From: CAZMVY01 sp964617875
GTDB taxonomy: Bacteria; Planctomycetota; Phycisphaerae; UBA1845; PWPN01
DNA: 64,000 nucleotides
Assembly (NCBI GenBank): GCA_964617875.1
Contig: CAZUAI010000020.1
Coordinates: forward strand, 9,126 to 73,125
Direction of reading: 5' to 3'
The notes beneath the pieces were generated by a model. It worked only from the letters and a program-made list of their open reading frames with translations. It was not told where the DNA came from and searched no databases. A program made the position numbers and the translations under genes. Of this stretch, positions 9,204 through 17,621 are shown in pieces; position 1 is the stretch's first letter; the number at the start of each line of letters is the position of its first letter.

Positions 9204-10085
9204 GTGAGTACCACAACCAAGATCTTCATAGTGCTGGTGTGCGTGTTTGCGTTCGTGTTTACGCCGATGACCATTCAGTTTGTCGCGCAAACGCACAACT
9301 GGAAGAAGCTGGCGGAAACCTACCAGGACATCGCCCTCTCCTCCCAGGTTCACAACCGGAACGTCGTTGCCCTCGGCTTTGCCGAGAAGCAGGCGATGAA
9401 CGATGAACTGGAGAAGATCCGGGCCGACCAGCGCAAGCTGAACGACGACAACGCGAAGCTTCGCCAGCAGGTCGCACAGCTCGTGACGAGCCTGGAGACG
9501 CTCCGGCTGGAGAACGTGGATCTGGGCACGCGGAACGGCCTCCTGGCCGCGGCGATCGACGTCAAATCGAATGAGAACAAGATCCTCACCGACGGCAACG
9601 ACAGGCTGCGGAAGAGCAACGACGACCTGATGACCAAGAACGTCGATCTCAACGATCGCGTGAAGGAACTGAGCGCCCAGCTCCTCATCCGCGAGCAGAA
9701 GCTGCGGATGCAGGAGGAGGAGAACCTGCAGATCCGGCAGGAATACGAGCGTCTGCGGGAGTCCGGCAGGGTTGCGTCGGCCGCGCCGGGGCCGGTCGGG
9801 CCGGCGCCGACCGCGGAGGCCGTCGGGCCCGCGGCGACGTCGCCCATCCGCGGCCAGATCGCGGACGTGCAGGGCGTGACCGCGTCGGTGGACGTCGGCG
9901 CGAAAGACGGCGTCAAACAGGGCATGTTGTTCATCGTGATGCGGGAAGGGAAGTATCTCGGCGACCTGCGGATCGAGGCCGTCGATCCCACCGAGGCCGT
10001 CGGCAAGCTGGAAATGACCGGCCAGGGCGACATCAAGAAGGGCGACAGCGTGCGGGACAAGGCGAGCCTGGAATCGACTCGCTGA
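9204..10085 (+). CDS. Membrane-anchored coiled-coil protein at the head of the mre operon
   Basis: 293 residues from a GTG start. Residues 6-22 are a hydrophobic anchor (IFIVLVCVFAFVF). A long coiled coil runs from about 35 to 188, rich in Asn, Asp and Lys heptads. An Ala/Pro-rich linker follows (about 190-215). The C-terminal domain (about 216-290) has GQIADVQGVTASVDVG, GVKQGMLFIV and IKKGDSV, a pattern like the beta-barrel module of MreC or FlgT C-terminal domains. It precedes a small membrane protein, mreB and mreC on the same strand, so a role in the elongation or shape complex is inferred. It is not a recognised standard Mre protein. Confidence 0.8.
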   Translation: MSTTTKIFIVLVCVFAFVFTPMTIQFVAQTHNWKKLAETYQDIALSSQVHNRNVVALGFAEKQAMNDELEKIRADQRKLNDDNAKLRQQVAQLVTSLETLRLENVDLGTRNGLLAAAIDVKSNENKILTDGNDRLRKSNDDLMTKNVDLNDRVKELSAQLLIREQKLRMQEEENLQIRQEYERLRESGRVASAAPGPVGPAPTAEAVGPAATSPIRGQIADVQGVTASVDVGAKDGVKQGMLFIVMREGKYLGDLRIEAVDPTEAVGKLEMTGQGDIKKGDSVRDKASLESTR

Positions 10086-10157
10086 GGACAAGGCCCCCGG
10101 CTGCGCCCGCGAGGACCGGGGGCGGCAGCACGTGAACGGGAGTACGGAGGTTCGTCG

Positions 10158-10349
10158 GTGAGCCAACTGAACGCAGGACCGGTATCGACGCCGCCCGGGC
10201 TGACGCCCGTGTCGCAGGTACGCCCCGGCGCCGATCTCTACACCGTGCTCCTGATCGTGGCGGCGGGGTTGCTGTTGATTGGCACGGTGTTTGTGGCGGT
10301 TCGGACGCAGCAGTTTTTCGGAAGCCTGCTGCCGCCGTCGGGTGGCTGA
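10158..10349 (+). CDS. Small single-pass membrane protein in the mre operon
   Basis: 63 residues from a GTG with a strong GGAGG 7 bases upstream. A Pro-rich N-terminus is followed by one transmembrane helix (about 28-47, TVLLIVAAGLLLIGTVFVAV) and a short C-terminal tail. Family not recognised. It sits between the coiled-coil membrane protein and mreB, which suggests a structural or scaffolding role with them; this is context only. Confidence 0.75.
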   Translation: MSQLNAGPVSTPPGLTPVSQVRPGADLYTVLLIVAAGLLLIGTVFVAVRTQQFFGSLLPPSGG

Positions 10350-10490
10350 GCGAGCGCGGCCCGTTGCGAGGAAGCGGTGCATCTCTCGCCGCACCCGCGT
10401 GACCGCTTCGCGGCGCCGACTGTCGGGCCGAATTGACCGAGCCGGTAATCATGTACTGGGGACCGTCCTGGCGGCGGAGGGATACGTGCC

Positions 10491-11543
10491 GTGATCTTTG
10501 ATTCTCTCTTGGGGTTGTTCAGCGTGGACATGGGGATCGACCTCGGCACGTGCAACACGCTCGTGTGTGTGAAGGGCGAGGGCATTGTGCTCAACGAGCC
10601 GTCGGTGGTCGCGGTGAAGCGGGGGACGAACCGCGTCCTCAACAACGGCAATGCCGTCGGCATCGTCGCCAAGGAGATGATCGGCAAAACGCCCGGCACG
10701 ATCACCGCCATCCGTCCGCTGAAAGACGGCGTCATCGCCGACTTCGACATCACCGAGGCCATGCTGGGCTATTTTATCCGGAAGGTCCACGGGCGGCGGA
10801 ACTTCTTCCGGCCCCGCGTGGTCATTGCCGTCCCTTCGGGCATCACCGCCGTCGAGAAGCGGGCGGTGTTCAACAGCGCCGAGCGGGCCGGCGCGCGGCG
10901 CGTTTACCTCGTCGATGAGCCCAAGGCCGCCGCGATCGGCGCGGGCCTTCCGATCGCCGACCCGACCGCGTCCATGATCGTGGACATCGGCGGCGGGACC
11001 ACCGAGGTGGCCATCCTGTCGCTGGCCGACATCAGCGTGTGCGAATCGCTCCGCGTCGCCGGCGACGACATGGATGAGGCCATCATCAACCACATGCGAA
11101 GGACCTATAACCTGATGATCGGCCCCCAGATGGCCGAGAAGATCAAGATCGAGATCGGTTCGGCGGCGCCATTGCCGGAAGAGAAGACGATGGAGGTCCG
11201 CGGCCGCGACATGATCGCCGGGCTCCCGCGTCAGACCGTGGTCACGAGCGAGGAGATCCGCGACGCGTTGAAGGAGCCGGTCGGCCTGATCATCGAGTGC
11301 GTCATGCGGGTCCTGGAAAAGGCCGAGCCGGAGTTGGCGGCCGATCTTGTGCAGAACGGCCTCGTGCTGGCCGGGGGCGGGGCCCTGCTGCGGGGCATCG
11401 ACCAGGTGATGAGCGAGGCGACCGGCCTGACCGCACGCCGGGCCGACGACCCGCTCACCTGCGTCGCCCGGGGGACCGGCATCTACCTCGACAACCTCAA
11501 CACCTGGAAGGAAACCCTCGAGTCCGACGAGGACGACATGTAG
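10491..11543 (+). CDS. mreB: Rod shape-determining actin homologue MreB
   Basis: 350 residues from a GTG start, the usual MreB length. The actin/Hsp70 ATPase motifs are present: phosphate 1 (GIDLGTCNT), connect and phosphate 2 (IVDIGGGTTEVAILS), and the adenosine motif (LAGGGALLRGID). MreB polymerises under the inner membrane and guides elongation-phase peptidoglycan synthesis. It is followed after 17 bp by mreC and preceded by two membrane proteins. Of the partner enzymes, a PBP2-type transpeptidase (mrdA) is encoded about 20 kb away; no rodA is visible. Confidence 0.97.
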   Translation: MIFDSLLGLFSVDMGIDLGTCNTLVCVKGEGIVLNEPSVVAVKRGTNRVLNNGNAVGIVAKEMIGKTPGTITAIRPLKDGVIADFDITEAMLGYFIRKVHGRRNFFRPRVVIAVPSGITAVEKRAVFNSAERAGARRVYLVDEPKAAAIGAGLPIADPTASMIVDIGGGTTEVAILSLADISVCESLRVAGDDMDEAIINHMRRTYNLMIGPQMAEKIKIEIGSAAPLPEEKTMEVRGRDMIAGLPRQTVVTSEEIRDALKEPVGLIIECVMRVLEKAEPELAADLVQNGLVLAGGGALLRGIDQVMSEATGLTARRADDPLTCVARGTGIYLDNLNTWKETLESDEDDM

Positions 11544-11560
11544 GGCCCAAGGATCCCGCC

Positions 11561-12499
11561 GTGAGGTGGAAACGCCGACGATTCACCCGCTCGCACCTCT
11601 TCGCCATCCTCATGGCGGCCTCGCTCGCGTGCCTCATCATCCCCGCCCGGTTCATGCGCCCGATCAAGAACCCGCTCCAGCCGCTGGCCGCCCTGCAATG
11701 GGCCGTACACGACACGGCGTCCCGCGTCGCGGAGAGTCTCCGCACCGGCGCGCAGCGGCCGATTTCGACCGAGGAGTACGATCGGCTTGCGAAGGAACGG
11801 GACGAACTCACCGGCCAGGTGATCCGGCAGGGCGCCGAACTCGAATCGCTCCGGCAGAAGGTCGCGGCGCTGGCCGGGTGGCGGGATCGCGGTCTGTCCT
11901 CGAGCGTCCGACCCATTCCCGCGCGTGTCGTCTCGGCCGACGCCGTCACCTGGCGCGAGTCGCTCCAGCTGGACCGTGGCAGCTCGGACGGCGTGAGCGT
12001 CGGGGACTGGGTGGTGTCGCACCAGGCCGGGCTCGCCGCCGGCACGGGCAGCACGTCCGATTCGGGCGTCGAAGAGCTGGCGGGAGAATGCCTTCTGGGG
12101 CAGGTCGCCGAGGTGACGCCGCTGACGTGTCGCGTGATCCTGCTCAGCGACGCCTATCTCCGGCCGTGGGTCCCGGTCCGTATCCGACGGGTGGCCGAAG
12201 GGCGGCTGACGGGGCCCGACGTGAACCTTCTGTTGCAGGGCGTCGGGCAGGGACGGATGGCCGTGCGGGACGTGCCCGCCAGGCTTTGCGGAGGGGCCGG
12301 CGGCATTGGCCCGGGCGACCTGGTCGTTTCGTCGCCCGGTGATGCGCGATTGTCGATTTCGCTGGTCATCGGTCGGATCGAGCGCATCGATCCGCATCCC
12401 AAGAATCCGCAGTTGTGCGTCCTGTCTGTCGTGCCGCGGGTACACACGCGGTCGATTCGCGAGGCCTACATCCTGAGCACCGGACCGCGCGAAGAGTAG
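11561..12499 (+). CDS. mreC: Rod shape-determining protein MreC
   Basis: 312 residues from the GTG at 11561, with AAGGAT 7 bases upstream. One N-terminal transmembrane helix (about 10-25, LFAILMAASLACLII), a coiled coil (about 68-100), then the double beta-barrel module with VVSADAVTWRESLQLDRGSSDGV, GQVAEVTPLTCRVILLSD and GPGDLVVSS. In the periplasm MreC links MreB to the transpeptidase PBP2. The distance to mreB indicates co-transcription. No mreD follows; the next gene runs on the opposite strand. Confidence 0.92.
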   Translation: MRWKRRRFTRSHLFAILMAASLACLIIPARFMRPIKNPLQPLAALQWAVHDTASRVAESLRTGAQRPISTEEYDRLAKERDELTGQVIRQGAELESLRQKVAALAGWRDRGLSSSVRPIPARVVSADAVTWRESLQLDRGSSDGVSVGDWVVSHQAGLAAGTGSTSDSGVEELAGECLLGQVAEVTPLTCRVILLSDAYLRPWVPVRIRRVAEGRLTGPDVNLLLQGVGQGRMAVRDVPARLCGGAGGIGPGDLVVSSPGDARLSISLVIGRIERIDPHPKNPQLCVLSVVPRVHTRSIREAYILSTGPREE

Positions 12500-12507
12500 G
12501 CATATGC

Positions 12508-12531
12508 AACGCCGGAGCGGACCTCCGCGTT
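12508..12531. terminator. Hairpin between converging mreC and pyrF
   Basis: AACGC(C)GGAG pairs with CTCCGCGTT (one bulged C, 5-base loop) 9 bases after the mreC stop. No U-run follows on either strand, so termination is only a possibility. Confidence 0.3.
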
Positions 12532-12666
12532 ACGCACGCCGGCACCGGGAGATCCAATCCTCATATCGCGGGCTTCTCGCCTCGTGTGTCGGAACCCGCA
12601 TCGCCGGCGAAGGGCGGCTTTGCCGTGTCGCCCCATGCCCCATGTTCTTTCCGGTCGCGCCGACGG

Positions 12667-13614
12667 TCACCCGACCTTGACGACCTTGGCCACGTCGGCG
12701 ACGAAGTCCTTGCACGCCTGCTCCACGCACTTCTCCCATTCGGAGGCGTACATCTCGAGGTACTTCATGTCCTCGTAGGCGTACAGGATCGACCGCGAGG
12801 CGTTGACGATCGCACCGGTGCCGTCCGGCTTGAAGCAGGCGGCCACGTCCGCCGCCGTCGCCCCCTGAGCGCCGTAGCCCGGCACGAGGAAGATCGAATA
12901 CGGCATCCGTTCGCGAAGCGCCGCCGCCATCGCGGCGTCCCGCGCGCCGACGACCGCCCCGACGCAACTGTAGCCCGACGTCCCGATCAGCCCTTCGCCC
13001 GAGGCCCATTCCGTCACCAGCTTCGCCACCGCCTCGCACAACCGGGTTCCGTCGGCTCCCACGATGTCCTGGATCGAGCCGCCCGATTCGTTGCTCGTCC
13101 GCACCAGTACGAAAAGGCCCTTGCCCTCTTCCTTCGCCACGTCGATAAACGGCTTGACGCCGTCGATGCCGAAGTACGGGTTGACCGTGACCGCGTCGGG
13201 ACCCACGCGCTCCTCGAAGTTGGTGAAATCCGGGTCGGCCAGGTGGGCCTTCGCGTACATCTCGGCCGTCGGGCCGATATCGCCCCGCTTGCAGTCGCCG
13301 ATCACGATCAGGTCGTGCCCGGCGGCCTCCTCGATGAGATCGTAGTAGCCCTCGATCCCTTCCGAGTAGTACCGCTCGAAGAATGCCGAGTTGATTTTCA
13401 CCGCCGGCACGTACGGCGCGACGATGCGGATAATCCGCCGGCAGAACTCGAGCACGGCGTCCAGCGCCGCCTCGGCGTCCATCTCGTCGTTCATGTCCCG
13501 CTGCTCGGCAATTTCGGCCGGCAACCGCCCGTATACCGGATCGATCCCGACACAGACGGGGGATCGCTTGGCTCGGATTACCTTCAGCAATTGGTCGGCA
13601 AAGTTGTCTGCCAA
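12667..13614 (-). CDS. pyrF: Orotidine 5'-phosphate decarboxylase
   Basis: 315 residues. It decarboxylates OMP to UMP, the last step of de novo pyrimidine synthesis. The type-2 PyrF pattern is clear: CVGIDPVYGRLP near the N-terminus, catalytic DxKxxD (D107, K109, D112 in GDCKRGDIG), LVRTSNESG and FLVPGYGAQG for phosphate binding. The start is taken as the TTG at 13614 because AAGGA sits at the right distance and family proteins begin at this point; the frame remains open upstream to 13809, but that stretch overlaps the promoter. Monocistronic, converging on mreC. Confidence 0.93.
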   Translation of the reverse strand: MADNFADQLLKVIRAKRSPVCVGIDPVYGRLPAEIAEQRDMNDEMDAEAALDAVLEFCRRIIRIVAPYVPAVKINSAFFERYYSEGIEGYYDLIEEAAGHDLIVIGDCKRGDIGPTAEMYAKAHLADPDFTNFEERVGPDAVTVNPYFGIDGVKPFIDVAKEEGKGLFVLVRTSNESGGSIQDIVGADGTRLCEAVAKLVTEWASGEGLIGTSGYSCVGAVVGARDAAMAAALRERMPYSIFLVPGYGAQGATAADVAACFKPDGTGAIVNASRSILYAYEDMKYLEMYASEWEKCVEQACKDFVADVAKVVKVG

Positions 13615-13652
13615 GGGGGGCCATCCTTTCTGTTCGTTCCTGCCGCTCGCGA

Positions 13653-13692
13653 GATCCGCCCACGGCGGATCAGCAGACCGCGAGGGCGGATC
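13653..13692. promoter_or_regulatory. Three GGCGGATC boxes in the pyrF promoter/leader
   Basis: GATCCGCC (13653-13660) and GGCGGATC (13664-13671) form a perfect inverted repeat with a 3-base centre. A third GGCGGATC at 13685-13692 is in direct orientation 21 bp from the second and overlaps the pyrF -10 box. The geometry (two helical turns, covering -10) suits an operator; the hairpin could also act in the leader RNA. Confidence 0.4.
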
Positions 13693-13718
13693 ATAACCCC
13701 CGAACGCACAAGGGGCAA
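13690..13718 (-). promoter_or_regulatory. pyrF promoter
   Basis: On the minus strand: TTGCCC (13718-13713), 17-bp spacer, TATGAT (13695-13690). The transcript would start near 13683, about 70 bases before the TTG start. Confidence 0.5.
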
Positions 13719-13848
13719 CACCGGGATCTCGTGCGGATGCGCGGACTGCCGTCGATTCTCGGATCGGCCTTACTGAACGAGCATCAGAGGCAGTGACACG
13801 AACAAACATTCACCGTCGAATGAATCCGATTAATCGCATCGCTTTGTC

Positions 13849-13877
13849 TTGCGTGGATGGGGCATTCTCTGTACAAT
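13849..13877 (+). promoter_or_regulatory. Promoter for the dockerin-type secreted protein
   Basis: TTGCGT (13849-13854), 17-bp spacer, TACAAT (13872-13877). It would give a leader of about 210 bases that contains the structured element at 13991-14067. Confidence 0.5.
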
Positions 13878-13990
13878 GGCGATCGTTCCGATATCGTTCG
13901 CTCGCAGGTTGACGCGGACGCCCCTCCCCGATTCGCGCCCCGCGTCATACGGAAACGGAGAAGGAGCGAATCATTGGCAGTGCCTTCAAG

Positions 13991-14067
13991 CCGAAACAGC
14001 GTGCGGGTGCGGTGCTTGTCCGCGCCGATGTAGGCGCGGACCGTCCTTGCGCGGTTGTCTGTTTCGG
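13991..14067 (+). ncRNA. Structured 5' leader element (possible cis-regulatory RNA)
   Basis: An outer stem pairs CCGAAACAG (13991-13999) with CTGTTTCGG (14059-14067), 9/9. Inside it CGTGC can pair with GCGCG (one G-U). The inner hairpin pairs GTCCGCGCC (14018-14026) with GGCGCGGAC (14033-14041), 9/9, around a 6-base loop. The whole forms a long imperfect rod of 77 nt. It ends 11 bases before the AGGAGG ribosome-binding site of the secreted protein gene, so it could control translation, or it may be a mobile palindromic element. It matches no riboswitch class that I recognise. Confidence 0.45.
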
Positions 14068-14092
14068 CCGTCGTGTCCAGGAGGCGTATCCC

Positions 14093-16351
14093 ATGCGGTC
14101 TCGAAAGATGCTTCTTACGATGGCCACAGCTGTCGGTGCGCTCGTGTTCGCCGGGGCCGCGTCGGCCTACGCATTGCAGGCCGGCATCACGGTGGACATC
14201 CACCAGGACAACATGTTGCCGGTCGGGCAGATGCCGAACGACTACCACGTTGAAGGGCTCATCTGCTCAAACAACGGCACGATGCCGACGGTGCTGCAGC
14301 ACATCGACGACCTGTTCACGCCGCCCGCCGGGACGTTCAGCTACAGCATCGCCCCGGCCGGGTTGCCGGACCCCTGCTACTTCACGTTCGTCGCGGACTG
14401 GCGGCTGACGAACGGGACCGAGGTCCCGTACTGCACGGTCATTCATCTCGGTCTGCTGTTCGACGTCGATGCGTCGAACATCGTGATCGACATTCACGGC
14501 TGGTGGACGCGAAACGGCGTACCCGTCGGGCGGATCTTTCCGTGGCTGCGGAATGGCGGGTATTCGCCCACGCTCGGCTTCCGCGTCGAGGACGCGGGCA
14601 ATCAGTTCGTTCGGATTGGAAACGGGTTTGTGGTCCAGCCGCCGCCGATTCCACCGCCGCCGCCCATCGAAGTGTCGCTGACGCAACTGGAAGTGGTTCC
14701 GTTCCCTCCGGGGCCGCCCCCGCCGCTGGGAGAACTCCGCGAGGGCGGGACGCAGCAGTTCTGGCCGTGGGTACCCGTCGTCAACGGCGCCGGCGTCCCG
14801 ATCAGTCCCATCAACCCGATGTACATGGCGCCGGACAGTTTCTTCGATGTCTTTCTCGAGATGTCGATACCGGGCCAGCCCGGTCTCCCGCCCGGCCAAC
14901 AGTTCACGATCCCGCCCGGCGGGTTCCTGGTCGTGCGCCAGCGCATGCAGTTCATCAATAACAACAACCAGGTCGAAGAGCGGTGGCAGTGGGAGATCCA
15001 CGGCGCGCAGCCGCCGGAGGCCTGCTGTCTCGAGGACGGCACGTGCCAGTACATCTCGCCCGCGGAGTGCATGCTCCAGGGCGGCAATCCCAGGGGCGCG
15101 GGCACCAATTGCGACGACCTGAACGGCAATGGACAGGCCGATGTCTGCGAGCCGCCGGTGCCGACGGGCGCGTGCTGCTACGGCCAGGCGGCCCCGCTGT
15201 GCGCCGTGACCGACAAGACGACGTGCGAACAGCAGTTGCACGGGCAATACAAGGGTGATGGTACGAACTGCAACGACGCGGACGGCAACGGCATCGCCGA
15301 TGTGTGCGAACAGGTACAGGAGACCGAGGCGTGCTGCATGCCGAACGGCACGTGCCAGCAAGTCCCGCCGTTGATCTGCCTGCAGATGAACGGGCAGCCG
15401 ATGGGGCCGGGCTCGCGATGTCTCGGCGACGCCGACGGCGACGGCAAGGACGACCTGTGCGAGGCCAAATGGCGGCAGCTGCCCGACCTCAGCACCGAAG
15501 GCGTCGATGTGAAAGCGACGCAGCCGATGGTCCTGGCGGATGACTTCCTCTGCACGCAGCAGACGCGGATAACCGACATCACGATCTGGGGCTCCTGGAA
15601 GAACGAGATGATCCCCGAACCGGCCCAGGCGGGCAACGTGATGTTCATCCTCAGCCTCTACAAGGACATCCCGGCCGACCCGCAGGGCGGTATTCCATAC
15701 AGCCGTCCGGGCGCGATGGTGTGGACGCGGACCTTCGCACCGTATACCTTCGCCTACGCCCCCTACAACACCGGCGACGAGGGCTGGTGGGACCCGTCTA
15801 CGCCGGGCTCGTTCCTGCCCTTCGGTGACAGGGTGTGCTGGAAATACGACTTCCGCATCCCGCCGGCCGAGGCCTTCTGCCAGCGTGGTTCGCCGGACAA
15901 ACCGATCGTCTATTGGCTGGGCGTCCGGGCTGTCCCGGCCGGCGCAACGCCTGCCGAGTTCGGGTGGAAGACGTCGATCCAGCACTGGAATGATGATGCC
16001 GTGTGGGGCCGCGGTCCGTTCCCGTATCCGGGGCCGTGGAACGAGCTTCGCTATCCCGCTCAGCACCCCAAGCAGGGCCAGTCGATGGACCTCGCGTTCC
16101 TGCTCGACGGCGACATCCCGTGCTGCAACAAGCCCCCGCAGGACACGGACGGCGACGCCGATGTCGATCTGATCGACTTCGCGGCCTTCCAGAACTGTTT
16201 CAACGGGCCGAACAACCCGTACGGATCGGGCGGCAGTCCGCAGGTCTGCCTGTGCCTGGACGTCGACGCTGATGGCGACGTGGATCTTCTGGACTTCGCG
16301 GCCTTCCAGAGCTGTTTCAACGGGCCGAACAATCCGCCCGCGTGTCCGTGA
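14093..16351 (+). CDS. Secreted protein with Cys-rich repeats and a C-terminal dockerin-like module
   Basis: 752 residues from the ATG preceded by AGGAGG. A signal peptide (MRSRKMLLTMATAVGALVFA, cut after ASA) is followed by a beta-rich domain to about 295. Then come three repeats of about 45 residues beginning ACC and ending in an acidic CxxxxGxGxxDxCE loop (about 305-460), and a domain starting WRQLPDLS with ADDFLC that is widespread in Phycisphaerae surface proteins. The C-terminus has two calcium loops (DTDGDADVDLIDF and DVDADGDVDLLDF, each followed by AAFQxCFNGPNNP), the dockerin type I pattern. It is probably displayed or assembled outside the cell by calcium-dependent contacts. No cohesin partner is visible here. 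Function unknown. Confidence 0.85.
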   Translation: MRSRKMLLTMATAVGALVFAGAASAYALQAGITVDIHQDNMLPVGQMPNDYHVEGLICSNNGTMPTVLQHIDDLFTPPAGTFSYSIAPAGLPDPCYFTFVADWRLTNGTEVPYCTVIHLGLLFDVDASNIVIDIHGWWTRNGVPVGRIFPWLRNGGYSPTLGFRVEDAGNQFVRIGNGFVVQPPPIPPPPPIEVSLTQLEVVPFPPGPPPPLGELREGGTQQFWPWVPVVNGAGVPISPINPMYMAPDSFFDVFLEMSIPGQPGLPPGQQFTIPPGGFLVVRQRMQFINNNNQVEERWQWEIHGAQPPEACCLEDGTCQYISPAECMLQGGNPRGAGTNCDDLNGNGQADVCEPPVPTGACCYGQAAPLCAVTDKTTCEQQLHGQYKGDGTNCNDADGNGIADVCEQVQETEACCMPNGTCQQVPPLICLQMNGQPMGPGSRCLGDADGDGKDDLCEAKWRQLPDLSTEGVDVKATQPMVLADDFLCTQQTRITDITIWGSWKNEMIPEPAQAGNVMFILSLYKDIPADPQGGIPYSRPGAMVWTRTFAPYTFAYAPYNTGDEGWWDPSTPGSFLPFGDRVCWKYDFRIPPAEAFCQRGSPDKPIVYWLGVRAVPAGATPAEFGWKTSIQHWNDDAVWGRGPFPYPGPWNELRYPAQHPKQGQSMDLAFLLDGDIPCCNKPPQDTDGDADVDLIDFAAFQNCFNGPNNPYGSGGSPQVCLCLDVDADGDVDLLDFAAFQSCFNGPNNPPACP

Positions 16352-16410
16352 GAAGCAGCCGAGATGACCTCGGTGCTGAAGACGAAGCACCGAGGACGGA
16401 GTCTGTTGTC

Positions 16411-16450
16411 CGGGGCACACGGCCCGACCGGCATCGGGTCGTGTGCCCCG
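16411..16450 (+). terminator. 17-bp hairpin after the dockerin-type gene
   Basis: C16411-A16427 pairs with T16434-G16450 (GGGGCACACG against CGTGTGCCCC and so on), with a single G-U wobble and a 6-base loop. It lies 60 bases after the stop. No U-run follows, so it is either a U-less terminator, an mRNA 3'-end stabiliser or a mobile inverted repeat. Confidence 0.5.
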
Positions 16451-16587
16451 AATTCTGCGCAATCCTGTCTGGGGACACCCTCACCGGTCGGGAACGAGAT
16501 GGCCCGCCTCACGGCACGGCCTGTGCCTCTCGCTCCGTCCGGCAGAGGGGTCAAGCGCCCGCGGACGCGACGCTTGCCGCGTCTGGC

Positions 16588-16615
16588 TTGACGATTCCCG
16601 CCGAGCGGCAACAAT
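16588..16615 (+). promoter_or_regulatory. Promoter for the DUF72 gene
   Basis: TTGACG (16588-16593), 16-bp spacer, AACAAT (16610-16615). The predicted transcript start is within about 10 bases of the start codon, so the mRNA would be nearly leaderless. Confidence 0.45.
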
Positions 16616-16630
16616 CGGACGGGGTTTGTG

Positions 16631-17551
16631 ATGGTTGCCGTCGCGAGCCAGGCCGGGCTGTTCCTCGGGCCGTCCGGGTGGAGCTACCCGGACTGGAACG
16701 GCATCGTCTACCCGGCCGACGCCGGATCGCGGTTCGATGCGCTCGGGCACCTGAGCCGGTACTTCAATGCCGTCGAAGTCAACAGCAGCTTCTACCGCCC
16801 GCCGACCCCGCGGACGACCGAGAGCTGGCTCCGCCGTGTGCAGGACGTGCCCGAGTTCCTCTTCGCGTTCAAGCTCTATCAGCGGTTCACGCACCAGCGG
16901 GAGGAGTACGGCCGGGCGGACGTCGCCGAATTCAAGGCGGGACTGGCGCCGGTTGCGCAGGCGGGCCGCCTCGGATGCCTGCTGCTGCAGTTTCCGTGGT
17001 CGTTCCGGTGCAACGCCCTCTCGTTCGACTGGCTCGCGCGGCTGGCGGAAGAGTTCGGCGAGCACCCGCTGGCCGTCGAGGTCCGCCACGCCTCGTGGGA
17101 CCGGCCGGACGCCCGGGCGAGGCTCCGCGACCTGCGGCTCAACTACTGCAACATCGACCAGCCCGTGCTCCGCGACTGCCTGCGGCCGTCGTCGCATGTG
17201 ACGGGGCCGGTCGGTTATGTCCGCTTCCACGGACGGCGGGCCGAGACGTGGTTCGCCGAAACCGCCAACACGCACGAGCGCTACGACTACCTCTACCGGC
17301 CGGGCGAGATCGAGGACTGGGTGCCGCGGCTGAACGACCTGGCGGCGCACACGGAGCGGCTGTTCGTCTTCATGAACAACTGCTCGCGCGGGCAGAGCGT
17401 GGCGAACGGCCTGCAGATCCGCGCGCTGCTGGAGCGCCGGCAGGTCGACGTGCCGCCGGAGATGCTGCCGCACTTTCCGTTCCTGGGCGAGATCGCCCGG
17501 CCGCAACGCCCGCCGGCGCCGCGCGGCGAGCGGACGTTGTTCGACATGTGA
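16631..17551 (+). CDS. DUF72 (YecE-like) TIM-barrel protein
   Basis: 306 residues. The DUF72 pattern is clear: LGPSGWSYPDWNGIVYP at the start, EVNSSFYRPP, FAFKLYQRFTH, AVEVRHASW and YVRFHGR, followed by MNNCSRGQSVANG near the C-terminus. The family has a TIM-barrel fold resembling metal-dependent nucleases, but no confirmed reaction. A GTG one codon earlier (16628) could also start it. The gene is probably monocistronic and converges on the isomerase gene. Confidence 0.9.
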   Translation: MVAVASQAGLFLGPSGWSYPDWNGIVYPADAGSRFDALGHLSRYFNAVEVNSSFYRPPTPRTTESWLRRVQDVPEFLFAFKLYQRFTHQREEYGRADVAEFKAGLAPVAQAGRLGCLLLQFPWSFRCNALSFDWLARLAEEFGEHPLAVEVRHASWDRPDARARLRDLRLNYCNIDQPVLRDCLRPSSHVTGPVGYVRFHGRRAETWFAETANTHERYDYLYRPGEIEDWVPRLNDLAAHTERLFVFMNNCSRGQSVANGLQIRALLERRQVDVPPEMLPHFPFLGEIARPQRPPAPRGERTLFDM

Positions 17552-17621
17552 CGTGCCGCGTCCCGTCCGCAGGCCGGAAGCCCACGCCGCCGCGCCGGAA
17601 AGCGTGCCACTGCAAACGGCG

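Noticed and set aside
13615..13809. N-terminal extension of PyrF to the earlier ATG at 13809
   Set aside because: The extension is low-complexity, overlaps the promoter and is absent from the family; the TTG at 13614 has a good Shine-Dalgarno.
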